Shown in pieces: positions 31,434 to 41,652 of a stretch of 64,000 nt of DNA (position 1 is its first letter; every line of letters starts with the position of its first letter). Below the pieces are notes generated by a model that was not told the origin of the DNA, made no database searches, and was given only the letters and a program-made list of their open reading frames with translations. This stretch comes from Symbiodinium kawagutii (Eukaryota; Sar; Dinophyceae; Suessiales; Symbiodiniaceae). The stretch covers positions 581,402 through 645,401 of the forward strand of contig VSDK01023660.1 in NCBI GenBank assembly GCA_009767595.1. The letters are read 5' to 3'. The translations under genes and the position numbers were made by a program.

Positions 31434-31985
31434 AAGTCAGAAGTCATAAATAGTCCGCCATTGGTAGTCGGAAGGTCTTTGATTCGTACCTCAATAGTCC
31501 AGCTATGCCAAGTTCCCAAGACCCTGAGTAGTGGATGCAGCGCCCTACAAAACTGATGGGGGACAACCCGCAAGTCCACGACTGCTTCAGCACTGAAACA
31601 GTCCAGGCCTGGGAGTATCCCTGACTAAAACCAATATCGAATGTACTGAATGAATTCCTTCGCATTACACACCACCTTTTAAATGGAGTTTATATATATA
31701 TATAAATATAAATGAGTGATAGATTTCTGAGACGGCTGATTTTGAGTCACCACCCAGGCACATGGCACATGGCAGAGGTCGGGCTTTTGATTGTGATCAC
31801 CAGATAAGCGTTTCTGAGAGCTGCGGAATACCCCACACAGGGACCACAAGTGCCCAGGTATTCCCGGATTGCGCTGCTTCAAACTTGACACCACACGAGT
31901 TTCCATGTAGGGAAGTGAGTTCTAATCCCTAGCATGTAGGTAATAATCATCCATTTTCATTCAAGGAATCATCACTAGCAGGGTC

Positions 31986-32192
31986 ATGTTTCTGCTTTGC
32001 AACGAAGTAATTCCAACAAGTCCAGAATTCTGCAAACTAGATGCAGGATCCACGTCCAAGCACCATCCAAGGGCAAAGAAGGAATACTTGCAGAGCTTCC
32101 TCACTGCCAATGGCTTCAAAAGTATCTCCAGCCCAATGTCCATTTCTCACAGCAGCAGGAAGAACGAAGCTCGGTCAGCTATGACACGCTAG
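31986..32192 (+). CDS. candidate C-terminal exon, unknown
   Basis: 68-codon ATG-to-TAG frame reading GSTSKHHPRAKKEYLQSFLT, later SISSPMSISHSSRKNEARSA. Ser/Lys/Arg-rich tail. A second + frame is open over the same stretch. Lies 0.4 kb before the ankyrin exon. Confidence 0.38.
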   Translation: MFLLCNEVIPTSPEFCKLDAGSTSKHHPRAKKEYLQSFLTANGFKSISSPMSISHSSRKNEARSAMTR

Positions 32193-32607
32193 ACGTCCGT
32201 GAAGTCACCTGATGGGAAATGTAGATAGATTTCCATGGTCGGTTTTGCTTCTCTTGATTGCATGTGAGTGCTAGGTAAAGGAGGACCAGCCTTTGTTTGC
32301 TTGTTTTCTTTCACGATGTGCATGCTCAGTGATTGTTAACAGCCACGAAACATCAATAGACAAGCACAGGCAATTGGTTGATATATGAGTATATGAGTTC
32401 ATCGTTGGCAATGGTCAATGATGGCTATTGATGCTTCGATAGCAGCTTTAGTGCTTGGGCCTCAGCAATCGGTGGGGCTAGTGACGTGGATGACATTTGA
32501 ATACTATAGACGTAGACATGAGTATTACATCCTATTAATTCTATGAATAAGATCAATTGAGATGTCTCTAGGATGTTACTATCACAACCAGGCTACCTAG
32601 ACATCAG

Positions 32608-32738
32608 ATCCTGGCCTTAACGTTGAGGAAGTGGTGTATCCCATCCATGCTGCCGCGGCCTATGGTTGCCCACACCTGGTGCGAATGCTGCTGCTGTTGG
32701 GAGTGGATCCTTTGACCAGGACCTGTCGAGCGGCATAG
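32608..32738 (+). CDS. ankyrin-repeat exon (second ankyrin gene)
   Basis: After ACATCAG: 2 bases + codons reading PGLNVEEVVYPIHAAAAYGC then PHLVRMLLLLGVDPLTRTC. The HAAAAYG and LVRMLLLLGVDP segments are the two helices and turn of an ankyrin repeat, a protein-protein interaction fold. The TAG at 32736-32738 is probably read only if the donor (GA, GC or GT candidates at 32703-32731) is not used. Confidence 0.6.
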
Positions 32739-32810
32739 GGATGGTGTTTGAGAGCACGAATCCGACCCGTCACCTGCAGTTTCCCCGGCAACGCAACAAG
32801 GATCAACACA

Positions 32811-32930
32811 GGGTGGTTTCTTAAAATAGGGGACCCCCCCAGTTGTCATCCAATCTGAATATATTTGAATGATTTATAGTAATAAGCCACCCAGTTTTTG
32901 GGGTCCTCAACCTGGCTTAAGAAACCCACA
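32811..32930. mobile_element. family A foldback element, copy 9
   Basis: Starts GGGTGGTTTCTTAAAATAGG and ends GGCTTAAGAAACCCA. The interior is 20 bp longer than usual. In an intron of the second ankyrin gene. Confidence 0.8.
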
Positions 32931-33359
32931 TATTTGCAGTCCACTCAGGTGGTGTCGTCCATGCCCTGTGGAGGTGCTTGTTGTGAAGCCGTGGCTGTTG
33001 GGGTTGAGTAGTGCGTAGGTAGGAATGATCAAGCATCTGTATTAAGCAGCAGCAGCAGATCATTATTAACTACTATTAATTATATAATCATTCATGCTAT
33101 TCTGATGAGTAGATCTCGGCCGTTAGCTCCTAGCTGCTCGGGCACTCACGTTGTGGCACTCGCATTGGCCGTTGCGCAACTTCCGTCGAAGCAATTTCAA
33201 TCAATGCTTTCTGTTTGGGATCAATCACAAGTGATTTGTACATGACGTAGAGGGATGTAGTTACATTTTCGGTGAGATCATGCGGTTCGCCATTGTGACA
33301 GGAGCAGACGGAACTAGACAGGCGTGGGGCCGGATCTTCATACATATACAAATGTTTAT

Positions 33360-33440
33360 ATACATATATATATATATATGTAGTTCTTTCTATTTATCTA
33401 CTGTATCTATCGTTCTATCTATCGATCCATTCATCTAGCA
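33360..33440. repeat. (TA)n and (CTAT)n microsatellite
   Basis: TATATATA followed by CTATCTATCGATC words. Confidence 0.8.
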
Positions 33441-33609
33441 TTCAACGGTGTGGAAGCTTTTTTGAAACAGGAGAATGCATCCAGACCTTCGCTATAGTTT
33501 AACATTGGACGCCCACACAAATGCTTCATTACACTTCTGTAAACACATTGGCATATGGACATGATCCTCAAAGCCCATGCGTTGCTTGAAACTGCGTTGC
33601 CCTTTCCAG

Positions 33610-33638
33610 GACGCCAAAGGCCACTACGGATTGCTTTT
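33610..33638 (+). CDS. possible short ankyrin-gene exon
   Basis: CCTTTCCAG|GACGCCAAAGGCCACTACGG reads DAKGHYGLL, a typical inter-repeat turn of ankyrins, followed by a GT. Too short to be sure; placed by its position between the two other ankyrin-like exons. Confidence 0.3.
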
Positions 33639-33925
33639 GGTCATTATCAATCATTATCAATAAGCATCATGGTCACTGACTCTTCCTACATACACAGCCA
33701 TTGTTCACCACTGAGTTGATGCCGTTGATGCTTATACCGGGTCTTAGTGACTAACAACCATTCTAAGTATCAACAACCATCATTAACCATCAGGAACCAT
33801 TCCTGGTTGCCGGAACTCGCCCGATGAACCAACTGGTTGCAACAGCAGTTGGTGGTGAGTCAATGGTTCAGAACCTGGAGCCCAGCTTGAGGTTCCAGCG
33901 TAAATGGAACCATGAAGGGGTCCAT

Positions 33926-34028
33926 TTGGTGGTTTCCCAAAATAGAGGACCCAAAAAATAGTTGGTTTGTTGCTAGAAATGATTGATATAGGGTGATTTG
34001 GGGGTACCCCTATTTTGAGAAACCACCA
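33926..34028. mobile_element. family A foldback element, copy 10
   Basis: Starts GGTGGTTTCCCAAAATAGAG and ends CCTATTTTGAGAAACCACCA. Confidence 0.88.
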
Positions 34029-34399
34029 TTTGGATACTACGGATATTTGTTGGACACCATGGATGATGATCGTCCCAACTGTTTAGACTCCAGGCTTTTC
34101 TTGCGAAATTTTAACCGAAAAGGGGGATCCACGTTGCTGGCACATTCGAATATGCCCCATATGATTTGCTTCTTTGAGATAGCAGTATTAGTTCAACATA
34201 GTTCAACCAGAATGCAACATAATGCTTATCAACATTCTCTTTTGAGAATACCTTCAAGCCTATCAACATAAGGGTATTCAAGGTTGCCTCCTTGAGAGAA
34301 AGTCCCAAGCTTATCAATTGAACTTCTTCGGCAACTGGGCGAGCCTCGCGAGGGGGAAGATCCGCAGAACTACGATTGCCAAGCATCGTCGAAGCATTG

Positions 34400-34535
34400 T
34401 TTGCCATGATATGCCATAAAAAGCCATGATATGCCATGATATGCCATGATTGACATGTACAAGAATTATATAACATGGCCATCATGGCAATATCACGACA
34501 TAATAAGCCATGATATGCCATGATGTACATAATGG
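34400..34535. repeat. tandem ATGCCATGAT words
   Basis: Repeated GCCATGATAT/GCCATGATGT units in two clusters. Confidence 0.75.
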
Positions 34536-34600
34536 CTCATTTGTTCGCCATTCACTATGGTTTGCAAACAAATGAAGCTTCGAAACTGCACTTTCCACAG

Positions 34601-34691
34601 GAGCTCCTTTGGACAAACTGCTGCAGAGTTCGCAGAGGAAAGCAACCGCGACGGTTCCCACGCGGAAGTTCTGGATTTGCTGCGCAACGAT
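34601..34691 (+). CDS. ankyrin-like terminal-repeat exon
   Basis: Acceptor TTTCCACAG|G and donor GAT|GTGAAG enclose 1 + 30 codons: SSFGQTAAEFAEESNRDGSH then AEVLDLLRND. The GQTAAEFA..(x)..GHxEVLDLLR pattern is a C-terminal ankyrin repeat (H of GH present as SH). Same strand and about 1.9 kb from 32608-32738, so probably the same gene. Confidence 0.5.
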
Positions 34692-34830
34692 GTGAAGGTG
34701 CTGTGGTTGGGACCAACGCAGGGGTACCACGACCATTCGTCCCCCATTTTCGCATCGAATGGGGGACTAAGTAGGTACCTTTGCTGAGATGTTCGCCCTG
34801 TTTCACCCAATCAGCTCATCTTAAGATATC

Positions 34831-35079
34831 CTAAACCGTTCTTAACACAAGCTCAGTTTGTGTTGCGCACCCCATCGGCCTATCAAGCTCAAACATAGTC
34901 AAGCAGCTTGTGCGTTCCATTTTCATCCATCTTGGTCCATGAATCTTCTGACACGCCCATGGTTCTGGGCCCCCCCCTGGGCCCCTTGGTGTAAGGGGTA
35001 GGGATCTTATGACCTGCGCGACGTTTTCGTTTCGGGCGTGACACCTGGCCCCAAGTAAAGAGGCAATTTTTATGGCCAT
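34831..35079 (-). CDS. coding-like minus segment, unknown
   Basis: 82-codon minus frame ending in TAG. It reads GARCHARNENVAQVIRSLPL and RWMKMERTSCLTMFELDRPM. Consistent codon use. Borders unknown. No family. Confidence 0.42.
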   Translation of the reverse strand: MAIKIASLLGARCHARNENVAQVIRSLPLTPRGPGGGPEPWACQKIHGPRWMKMERTSCLTMFELDRPMGCATQTELVLRTV

Positions 35080-35514
35080 GACTGTGGCGTTTGATTTCGA
35101 TTAGTACCTTTCTATTCTAGAAATAGAATGTCTATATACAGTATTTTCTATTCTAGCAGCAGCAGAATTTCTATGTACTTTTAGAACATATTATTTATTA
35201 CAGCAATTCCATGGCAATGTCTATGGCCATGATATGACTATTCTAAAATCCCATTATTAATTTCTGTGATTATTGATAGCAATTTTTTCCACTTCCATTT
35301 CCAAGGCGTTTTGATAGTAAATCGTGGAAAAAAATGGATTCATTATTTCAATTGTCGATTTCTATGATTTCAAGTGTTGATATCTACGGGCGCTGGACGA
35401 TTGTAAGAGATCTAGCGGGACCTATGTCCAGTACATCTGCAACAAACGCACTTAGTCTGGTGACGATCAGCGATGATCATCATGGCCAATTCTCCCCATC
35501 CCCTGTCATGACCA

Positions 35515-35613
35515 TGTGGGTGTTTCTCAAAATAGGGGACCCTCCAAATCATCCTTATTTAACCATTTTTAGCAATAAACCACTTTTTTTGGTAAGCATT
35601 TTGAGACACCATC
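35515..35613. mobile_element. family A foldback element, copy 11
   Basis: Starts GGGTGTTTCTCAAAATAGGG and ends CATTTTGAGACACCATCA. Confidence 0.85.
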
Positions 35614-35678
35614 ATATAGATCTCCATTTTACCCCGATAATGTTCCTCACTGTGAGTTTTACTGCAAATTGCTTGTGA

Positions 35679-35861
35679 TTATTCTCTAGGTCCGGGTGGT
35701 TCATGAAAAATGGAATCTCTACTGATGATGTTTGGATTTCCTATTGACGAAAGATTACCCCCACATTCTTGCTGGTGCTTGAGATCCTGCTGAATTCTGC
35801 GGAAAAGCATAGGTTTTGATATAGTGATGGGACCGCAGACTGCTGGTAGGGGTGACCCCAC
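35679..35861 (-). CDS. coding-like minus segment, terminal
   Basis: 60 codons + TAA reading PMLFRRIQQDLKHQQECGGN then LSSIGNPNIISRDSIFHEPP. May be the terminal exon of a minus gene whose upstream exons lie to the right. Unknown. Confidence 0.42.
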   Translation of the reverse strand: MGSPLPAVCGPITISKPMLFRRIQQDLKHQQECGGNLSSIGNPNIISRDSIFHEPPGPRE

Positions 35862-35999
35862 CAGATGGACAGAAAGCTACGAAGTTGGTCTCGAATGAAC
35901 CAAAGTCACCACTCAAGGGAAAGCTCGCTATGGGATGAGATTTTGACAGAGCAGGTTCCTGTCATTGTTTCCGTAGTGATGACCTAGGGGGACAAAGAC

Positions 36000-36362
36000 A
36001 TGAATGTGGGATGTGGGGATGGATGGGGATATCGAACTTCACTACGATTGAATCCTTGTGAAGCTCTCAGCAAAGACTGCTTCATGACACGGGGAGGTAC
36101 CACAGCCCTGCCAGGTGCTGAAGTTTCATTCTGCCATCGATTTGATGAGGCAGCAAGTGCAAGCGAAAGAAGCCATGGCTCCTGGCATGCCAAGGGAGTC
36201 AGATATCATCAGCGATACCATCAGTATCAGCATCTGATGCCTTTGCAACCGCCGGAATGAGAGCGCCTGCCGATCTGGCTCGATGCCAAGTTCAAGGCCA
36301 GGGCCACTTGGCACTTTTGAAGTCAGCTGGGAGACTGGAGGACATCACTGGTCTGTGCAGAT
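36000..36362 (+). CDS. coding-like + region, two frames, unknown
   Basis: Frame 1 (36000-36260) starts MNVGCGDGWGYRTSLRLNPC and is open for 86 codons. Frame 2 (about 36148-36362) reads ISSAIPSVSASDAFATAGMR then APADLARCQVQGQGHLALLK, ending in TGA. The good composition shifts from one frame to the other near 36.2 kb, suggesting an exon border or frameshift. Confidence 0.45.
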
Positions 36363-36439
36363 GAAGCTTCGCATTGTTTGGAAACAGAAGTGAGCCAATC
36401 TTGATCCTTGATGTGTACACAGAAATCTATAAATAGATA

Positions 36440-36600
36440 ATTATAGATAATAAAATAAATACATCAATAAATCAATAATTCAATAGATGAATAAATAGAT
36501 ACATAAATAAATAAACAAATGAATAAATGAATAGATCAATATATATATATATATATATGTATGTACCTATATCTTTATCTATGCAGATAAAGCTATACAT
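36440..36600. repeat. A/T-rich GATAAATA and (TA)n low complexity
   Basis: AATAGATAAATAAATAAATG words and a TA microsatellite. Confidence 0.85.
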
Positions 36601-36995
36601 AGATAGTGCTTGAACTCCCGTCAACACAGCTATTCGTGGAGCTCCCAAGCCCGGGGACCAGGTCAAGGGTTCCGGTCCCAGGGTATCGGCTGAACGAGGC
36701 AGCGACCGAGGTCATCCGAGTTCTAAGAACCAGATATTTGAGGCAAACCTTGTATAATGAACAATGGAAAATATATGAAAAATGATATTTCCAAATATCT
36801 GGTTGATGATAATCAATGAAAATCAATGGAAATCTATGGAATTCATACAGAATTGATAGGAACATAGAAGTAGTCAGATGTTTTTTTGGTACTCTGGAAT
36901 CCAATCTACTTGACCATTCCAGCAGTTCGTCCAGATATTTGAGGACCACAAATGGTGTAGTGAGTCGAGTACACTCAAATCAGGATCATCTTTGA

Positions 36996-37268
36996 ATGCC
37001 AATGACTCACTGTAGCACTCTGGAACTACAATTATTGCGCAGCAGTGAGAATGATCATTGCATGGGGTATTCCAAAGAACTCGGCTCTCTGCGCTTCGAA
37101 AAGCCAATCAAGTCTGCTGTGCGTTTTTCCAAGTGCTTTGGGTGCCTCAGTGGCACCCTGTGCTGCTTCTCGTTTGACACGTTCTCAGCGGTTATTTTTG
37201 AAATGGGTCTGGCTCCATACCACACCAAAGATCAGCTAGTTGCATATAGCACATATACCAAGCATTAG
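36996..37268 (+). CDS. candidate exon, cysteine/phenylalanine-rich, unknown
   Basis: 90-codon frame to TAG with the better part reading GSLRFEKPIKSAVRFSKCFG then CLSGTLCCFSFDTFSAVIFE. High C/G third positions over about 37080-37245. A second frame is open too. Possibly membrane-associated. Confidence 0.45.
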   Translation: MPMTHCSTLELQLLRSSENDHCMGYSKELGSLRFEKPIKSAVRFSKCFGCLSGTLCCFSFDTFSAVIFEMGLAPYHTKDQLVAYSTYTKH

Positions 37269-37337
37269 GCACTCGTAGGTTAGGTACTGATTCTGTCTGT
37301 TTTTTTTTAATATTCAACGCCCTGGTGACTGGATTTA

Positions 37338-37653
37338 GACCCATGGCCACATGCCGGCTTTGTGCCGGCAATTTTTGACATATCAAGCCCAAGCGATGTT
37401 GAGCGTGCCCCGTTGCCCTCCAAGCAAACGGCCATGGCAATTCTCACAGTTTGCATTTCGGACCTTGGTTCAAGTGACTTTCTTTTTTTGGCGGCCATTC
37501 GAAGGTTTGGCCGCCAAATGGGCAACAGTCAGGTCTTAGGGGCCATCACCTTTGAAGGCAAAGGAGTTGTTTGGGGCGTGTGGGTCACAACCCATCCTGG
37601 ATCCACTGGGAAGTTCATCGCTCCTGGATATGCGACCCATAGTCTGCCGTGGT
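37338..37653 (+). CDS. well-supported coding segment, unknown protein
   Basis: About 105 codons from GATTTAG to TGA with even, C/G-biased codons throughout. It reads GFVPAIFDISSPSDVERAPL, SDLGSSDFLFLAAIRRFGRQ and GAITFEGKGVVWGVWVTTHP. A GT after NSQ (37531) may be a donor, but the frame stays good beyond it. One of the best unnamed coding segments here. Same strand as 36996-37268 and may be the same gene. No domain recognised. Confidence 0.58.
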
Positions 37654-37654
37654 G

Positions 37655-37790
37655 ACCCATCTCAGTGCGGATCAGCTCGGTGAAAGATGGGGCAGGACTT
37701 GGGGCTCCAACTTGGTGGCGGGGCGGGGCCAACCAAGAAATGGCTTGGAGCATCCAGCTCATGGCAACCAACGGCAACTAACGGCAACTA
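37655..37790 (+). CDS. coding-like continuation, unknown
   Basis: GC-rich stretch open in two frames (LSADQLGERWGRTWGSNLVA; SSVKDGAGLGAPTWWRGGAN). Could be another exon of the preceding gene. Confidence 0.3.
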
Positions 37791-38540
37791 GCAGCAACTA
37801 ACAGCAAGAGACAAAACTCTGTATCAGATTGGAAATTCAATGAATGATATCAACCCGGATCCATGCTAAACATCCGCAAGTCTAGACTATAAGAAAAATG
37901 TAAACCTGTCCGTTCAGAATTGAGCGGTGGGAAAAAATCATCTGCTGGTCAATCAGCACAGGTTTGGAACAACTGACCTGGTATGCACTGGCAGGTGGTA
38001 TACTGCTCAATGTGTGGATGACTAGCAATTGGGCGTGGTCCGGTTTTGGCAGTTTTCTCGGGTACATCTTTCTCGACATGCCAGCTAGCATGATGAATCA
38101 TCAATCAGATCAATCAGCAGGTACTCTAAGAATTCTCATACTCCTATAGATGTAGATGATGTAGCACCATCACTAGTAGAGTAATGGAAATACTACCTTG
38201 AATCAAGCAGGTACGGTTGCTGGATCATTGTAGTCTATATCCTTGTGTCTTTTTTGTGTGTTTTTGTGGTCAGATTCGTTTTGCACTGTCATTGAAGCTA
38301 TCTCATTGCAATATTTGAAATGTATACCAGTACATCATTATATCGGGTCGCTATTCCTTTTATTATGTATGTATCATACTATTATTGTCATTCTTTGTAT
38401 GCTATCTACGTCCATCTCATTCCGAGCACTGACAGATATTGCAAAAACATTACTAAAAAATGCTGGCAGGCATGTTCTAAAGCAATACTCAACTCAGTCA
38501 ATGAAAGTGAGCTCTCCAACTGCTATGCCCTTGGTTGCTT

Positions 38541-38647
38541 GGGCCGCCCCACAGCTCGGGTACGCGCCAGCCTGCGATTTGGAGCATCGCCAAGAACGTC
38601 TCGCGGGGAATGAAATGCCAGGACGCCGTCTCGGGACAGGTGCGCGG
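38541..38647 (-). CDS. candidate exon (minus), unknown
   Basis: After GCGCAG the minus frame reads PRTCPETASWHFIPRETFLA then MLQIAGWRVPELWGG with about 80 % C/G third positions, far above its surroundings. The 3' border is unclear. No family recognised. Confidence 0.5.
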
Positions 38648-39095
38648 CTGCGCTCTGCGTCTGGGCATGGGTCCTCTGGTGGGTTGGGATGCCTGTTTTG
38701 GCATATGAACGAAGCAGTCAGTTCCCATTCTTACCAAGTCACCATTAATTAACCAAGTAATATCAGTTCATATGATCAAGGTTGATGATCAAGTATGATG
38801 AATGACCATCAGTAGCATCATGAGCCCTTGCTGACGACATTTAAACATCATTGGGGCTGCGGGGTGTGGTTTCTGGTGGCTGGTGGCTGGTGGTGTTTTG
38901 ATCAGGTAAGAAATGAGGGAAGATTATATATACACACATATGCTACCTTCCTCCGAATATTAAGCCCTCAGAAACGCTGGTTTATTCGGAGTCTCTAGAT
39001 TTTGATGGGGACGGGGGCGGGTTTCATCTTGGGGTCAGGGGATATGCAGAGCCAAAAACCATCCAACATGGAAACGTATGGCGGTGGAAACGTAT

Positions 39096-39199
39096 GTTAA
39101 TTTCTTGAAATTATGGACCCTAGAAATGGATGGTTTATTACTGTACATGGTTTATAATGGGTGATTCGGGGGGTCCCTTGTTTTGAGAAACCACCATTT
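39096..39199. mobile_element. family A foldback element, copy 12
   Basis: Core GGATGGTTTATTACTGTACA and right end GTTTTGAGAAACCACCA. The left end is diverged. Confidence 0.8.
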
Positions 39200-39301
39200 C
39201 AACCATGGTTCAGGTGCGTGGAAATTTCAATCATGTTTCAGGTGCGGAGTCTCCAGACAAAGTGACCAGCAAATGTTTGGGATTAGTCGCGTATGCCTCA
39301 A

Positions 39302-39538
39302 TCAGAAAGGTGTGAGTGAACGCAAAAACCATCTCTGCGTGAGACTTGAGGCCAGACAGCCCTGTTGATCTTTGTTGCTTAATCCGTTCTGACCTGGAGA
39401 TGTGACCAGCTCACCGCAGCAAGCACCAAGCATGGCTAGGATTCCGTGAATCCTTCGTGGGGCCAGGCCTACCTGCCACTCTTTTTCGTCCTGGGCGCAT
39501 GTTGGGTGCCATAGATTCAGGGTGCGGTGGCAGCGCAT
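39302..39538 (-). CDS. well-supported coding segment (minus), unknown
   Basis: 78 codons to TGA reading TLNLWHPTCAQDEKEWQVGL, RRIHGILAMLGACCGELVTS and GLSNKDQQGCLASSLTQRWF. High C/G third positions throughout. A GTAGG inside could be a donor. Unknown function. Confidence 0.5.
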   Translation of the reverse strand: MRCHRTLNLWHPTCAQDEKEWQVGLAPRRIHGILAMLGACCGELVTSPGQNGLSNKDQQGCLASSLTQRWFLRSLTPF

Positions 39539-39687
39539 TGCTGCTATGTATCCGGACCGTCGATCATCAAGGTCTCCCCGCGATTGCCTTGAAGGTAGGT
39601 CTTGATATTAGGCAAGGCTTGAGGGTCCCATATTTCTCTGGGATTTTTTTTCCGTTTTTTGTGGGATTTTTTTTCCGTTTTCCAAGC

Positions 39688-39985
39688 AGGCAAGCAGGCA
39701 AACAAGCAAGCAAGCAAGCAAGCAAGCAAGCCAGCCAGCCAGCCAGTAAGCAAGCAAACAACCAAGCAAGAAAGNNNNNNNNNNNNNNNNNNNNNNNNNN
39801 NNNNNNNNNNNNNNNNNNNNNNNNNNNNNNNNNNNNNNNNNNNNNNNNNNNNNNNNNNNNNNNNNNNNNNNNNNNNNNNNNNNNNNNNNNNNNNNNNNNN
39901 NNNNNNNNNNNNNNNNNNNNNNNNNNNNNNNNNNNNNNNNNNNNNNNNNNNNAAGCAAGCAAGCAAGCAAGCAAGAAGGCCAGTC

Positions 39986-40035
<50 letters not shown>

Positions 40036-40036
40036 G

Positions 40037-40071
<35 letters not shown>

Positions 40072-40085
40072 AAGGCCAGTCAGCA
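39688..40085. repeat. (AAGC)n microsatellite containing a gap
   Basis: AAGC/CAGC tetranucleotides on both sides of a run of N. The Lys/Ala/Ser/Gln and Leu/Cys readings are artefacts. Confidence 0.95.
39775..39952. other. assembly gap (run of N)
   Basis: 178 undetermined bases inside the AAGC repeat. Confidence 0.99.
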
Positions 40086-40680
40086 AGCCCTAAACCTCAA
40101 CACTAAGCAGAAGCCCGAAAAGAAACCCTAAAGTCAGAAAACCTAAATTCAGCCTCAACCCTAACCAGAAACCCAAAAAGCAACCCTAAAATCAGAAAAC
40201 TTCAAATCACTCCCAAGAAAATGTAAACCTTAAAACCAACCCTAAAGCCAAGAAAATGACAGCAGCCATAGAAGCATAAACCCTAAATTCAGCTCTAAAA
40301 CCATCAGCCCTAAACCCAACCCTAAAAAGAGAAATCCTAGAAGGAACCCCAAGACCATAGACTCTAAGACAATAAACCTTAAACTCCACCCTGAACCATA
40401 AACTGTAAAAATCAACCTAAACCAATCCTACAACAAAAACTAAAAAAAAGACACCCAACGCCATAAAGCCCCAAACCCGACCCTAAAAGCAAAAACCCAC
40501 AATGAACTTTAAAACCGCAAAACCATACAATGAACCCTAAAAGCAAAAACCCTAAACCCAACCCTAAAACCGCAAAACCATACAATGAACCCTAAAATCA
40601 TAAACCCTTAACTCAACCCTACAACCATAAACCCTCAAAGCAACCCTAAAGTCAGGAAACCTCAAATCAACCTCAGCCCT
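40086..40680 (-). repeat. degenerate telomere-like repeats (CCCTAAA), ~600 bp
   Basis: Dozens of AACCCTAAA-type words with insertions (AACCCTAAAGTCAGAAAACC, AACCCTAAAACCGCAAAACC). The period is irregular, about 12-25 bp. C-rich strand on +, opposite to the 2.7-kb block. Confidence 0.85.
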
Positions 40681-40775
40681 GAACACAAACCTACCAGGCA
40701 CGGGTCTGAACCGGAAAAAAAATACCAAAAAAGTCGGAAAAAAAATCCCCAACCTGCCCATGACCCCAAGAAGGC

Positions 40776-41360
40776 TTGACGGATCCAACTTCCAAAGGTT
40801 CCCAAAGCTTTCAGAAAGGGCTGTCAATACCTTGGTTCCCTGGTGCACATCCCAGAAATTACCAGTTTCTCGTCGAAGTGTTGGGATGTGCACCTGAACT
40901 CTTTTTTTTTGTCGTTGATTCTTATTCATACAGTATCCATAGTGTTGTGAGTGCGCATGAAGATTTATCAATGATGGCTGAATCCTGCCTGTTGGATATC
41001 GACCCAGTGGAGCATTTTCTGGATGGTCGTGACCCAAGTAGAAACATCCAGGATACCCAACCTGGCCCAAGCTCATCAGCTACAGCTCAGCTAGATCGTC
41101 CGTCAGGGACGCGGTTAGGTTCCGGAAGTGACACCCCGGAGCCCCATGGTTTTCGATTTCACTGGGTCAGTGGGGATGGCCAAACCATGGCTAAACCATG
41201 GGTACACATAGGTAAAGCATGGGTAAGCCATCATAAACCATCTAACAGCGCTGGATCTTCATGGATTCGCCACTTGCGCGTTGGTTTGCAAGCGAGAGTA
41301 GATGCGATCCTACAAGGATTGACAAACCAATGGCTGCTAGCATTTTCTTGGGGTGATTGA
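40776..41360 (+). CDS. ORF of 194 codons, probable exon(s), unknown
   Basis: Longest repeat-free + frame before the right-edge gene. The best part after ATTCATACAG (40932) reads SMMAESCLLDIDPVEHFLDG, then RLGSGSDTPEPHGFRFHWVS, then SWIRHLRVGLQARVDAILQG. Between these is a GGTAAACCATGG repeat that may be intronic. No domain recognised. Confidence 0.42.
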   Translation: MTDPTSKGSQSFQKGLSIPWFPGAHPRNYQFLVEVLGCAPELFFFVVDSYSYSIHSVVSAHEDLSMMAESCLLDIDPVEHFLDGRDPSRNIQDTQPGPSSSATAQLDRPSGTRLGSGSDTPEPHGFRFHWVSGDGQTMAKPWVHIGKAWVSHHKPSNSAGSSWIRHLRVGLQARVDAILQGLTNQWLLAFSWGD

Positions 41361-41652
41361 TCCAACCATTCGGCACTCTTGTTTGGTGATATATTGATAA
41401 ACAATGAATATGAGTTAAACGCTAGTAGGTAAGTCATTGGAGATGTTTTATTCATATGGATCTTCCATGATAGTCGTGCTTACCAAGCAAGTGGACTTTG
41501 TCGATGTCCTTTTGATCTGACTTGGGTTGGGAACCGTTCACGGCATCTCTCTGCATTCCAAAGCAACCAAGACGTTCTCCTTTATGGTAGAACTGCTGAA
41601 TTTGAGGGTTGAGGTATCATGGTATCATCATTGACAGCTGGAGACACGATAC

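Larger units (their letters stand above)
39640..40749. mobile_element. inverted-repeat-bounded block with telomere-like core
   Basis: Left end GGGATTTTTTTTCCG... (39640-39683, doubled) is inverted at the right end (40711-40749: ...CGGAAAAAAAATCCC). Between them lie an AAGC microsatellite with a gap and about 650 bp of degenerate CCCTAAA repeats. No target-site duplication was found, so transposition is less certain than for 2526-2862. Confidence 0.55.

Noticed and set aside
39457-40131. 224-codon Lys/Ala/Ser/Gln ORF and Leu/Cys-rich minus ORFs
   Set aside because: Translation of the AAGC microsatellite and the gap.
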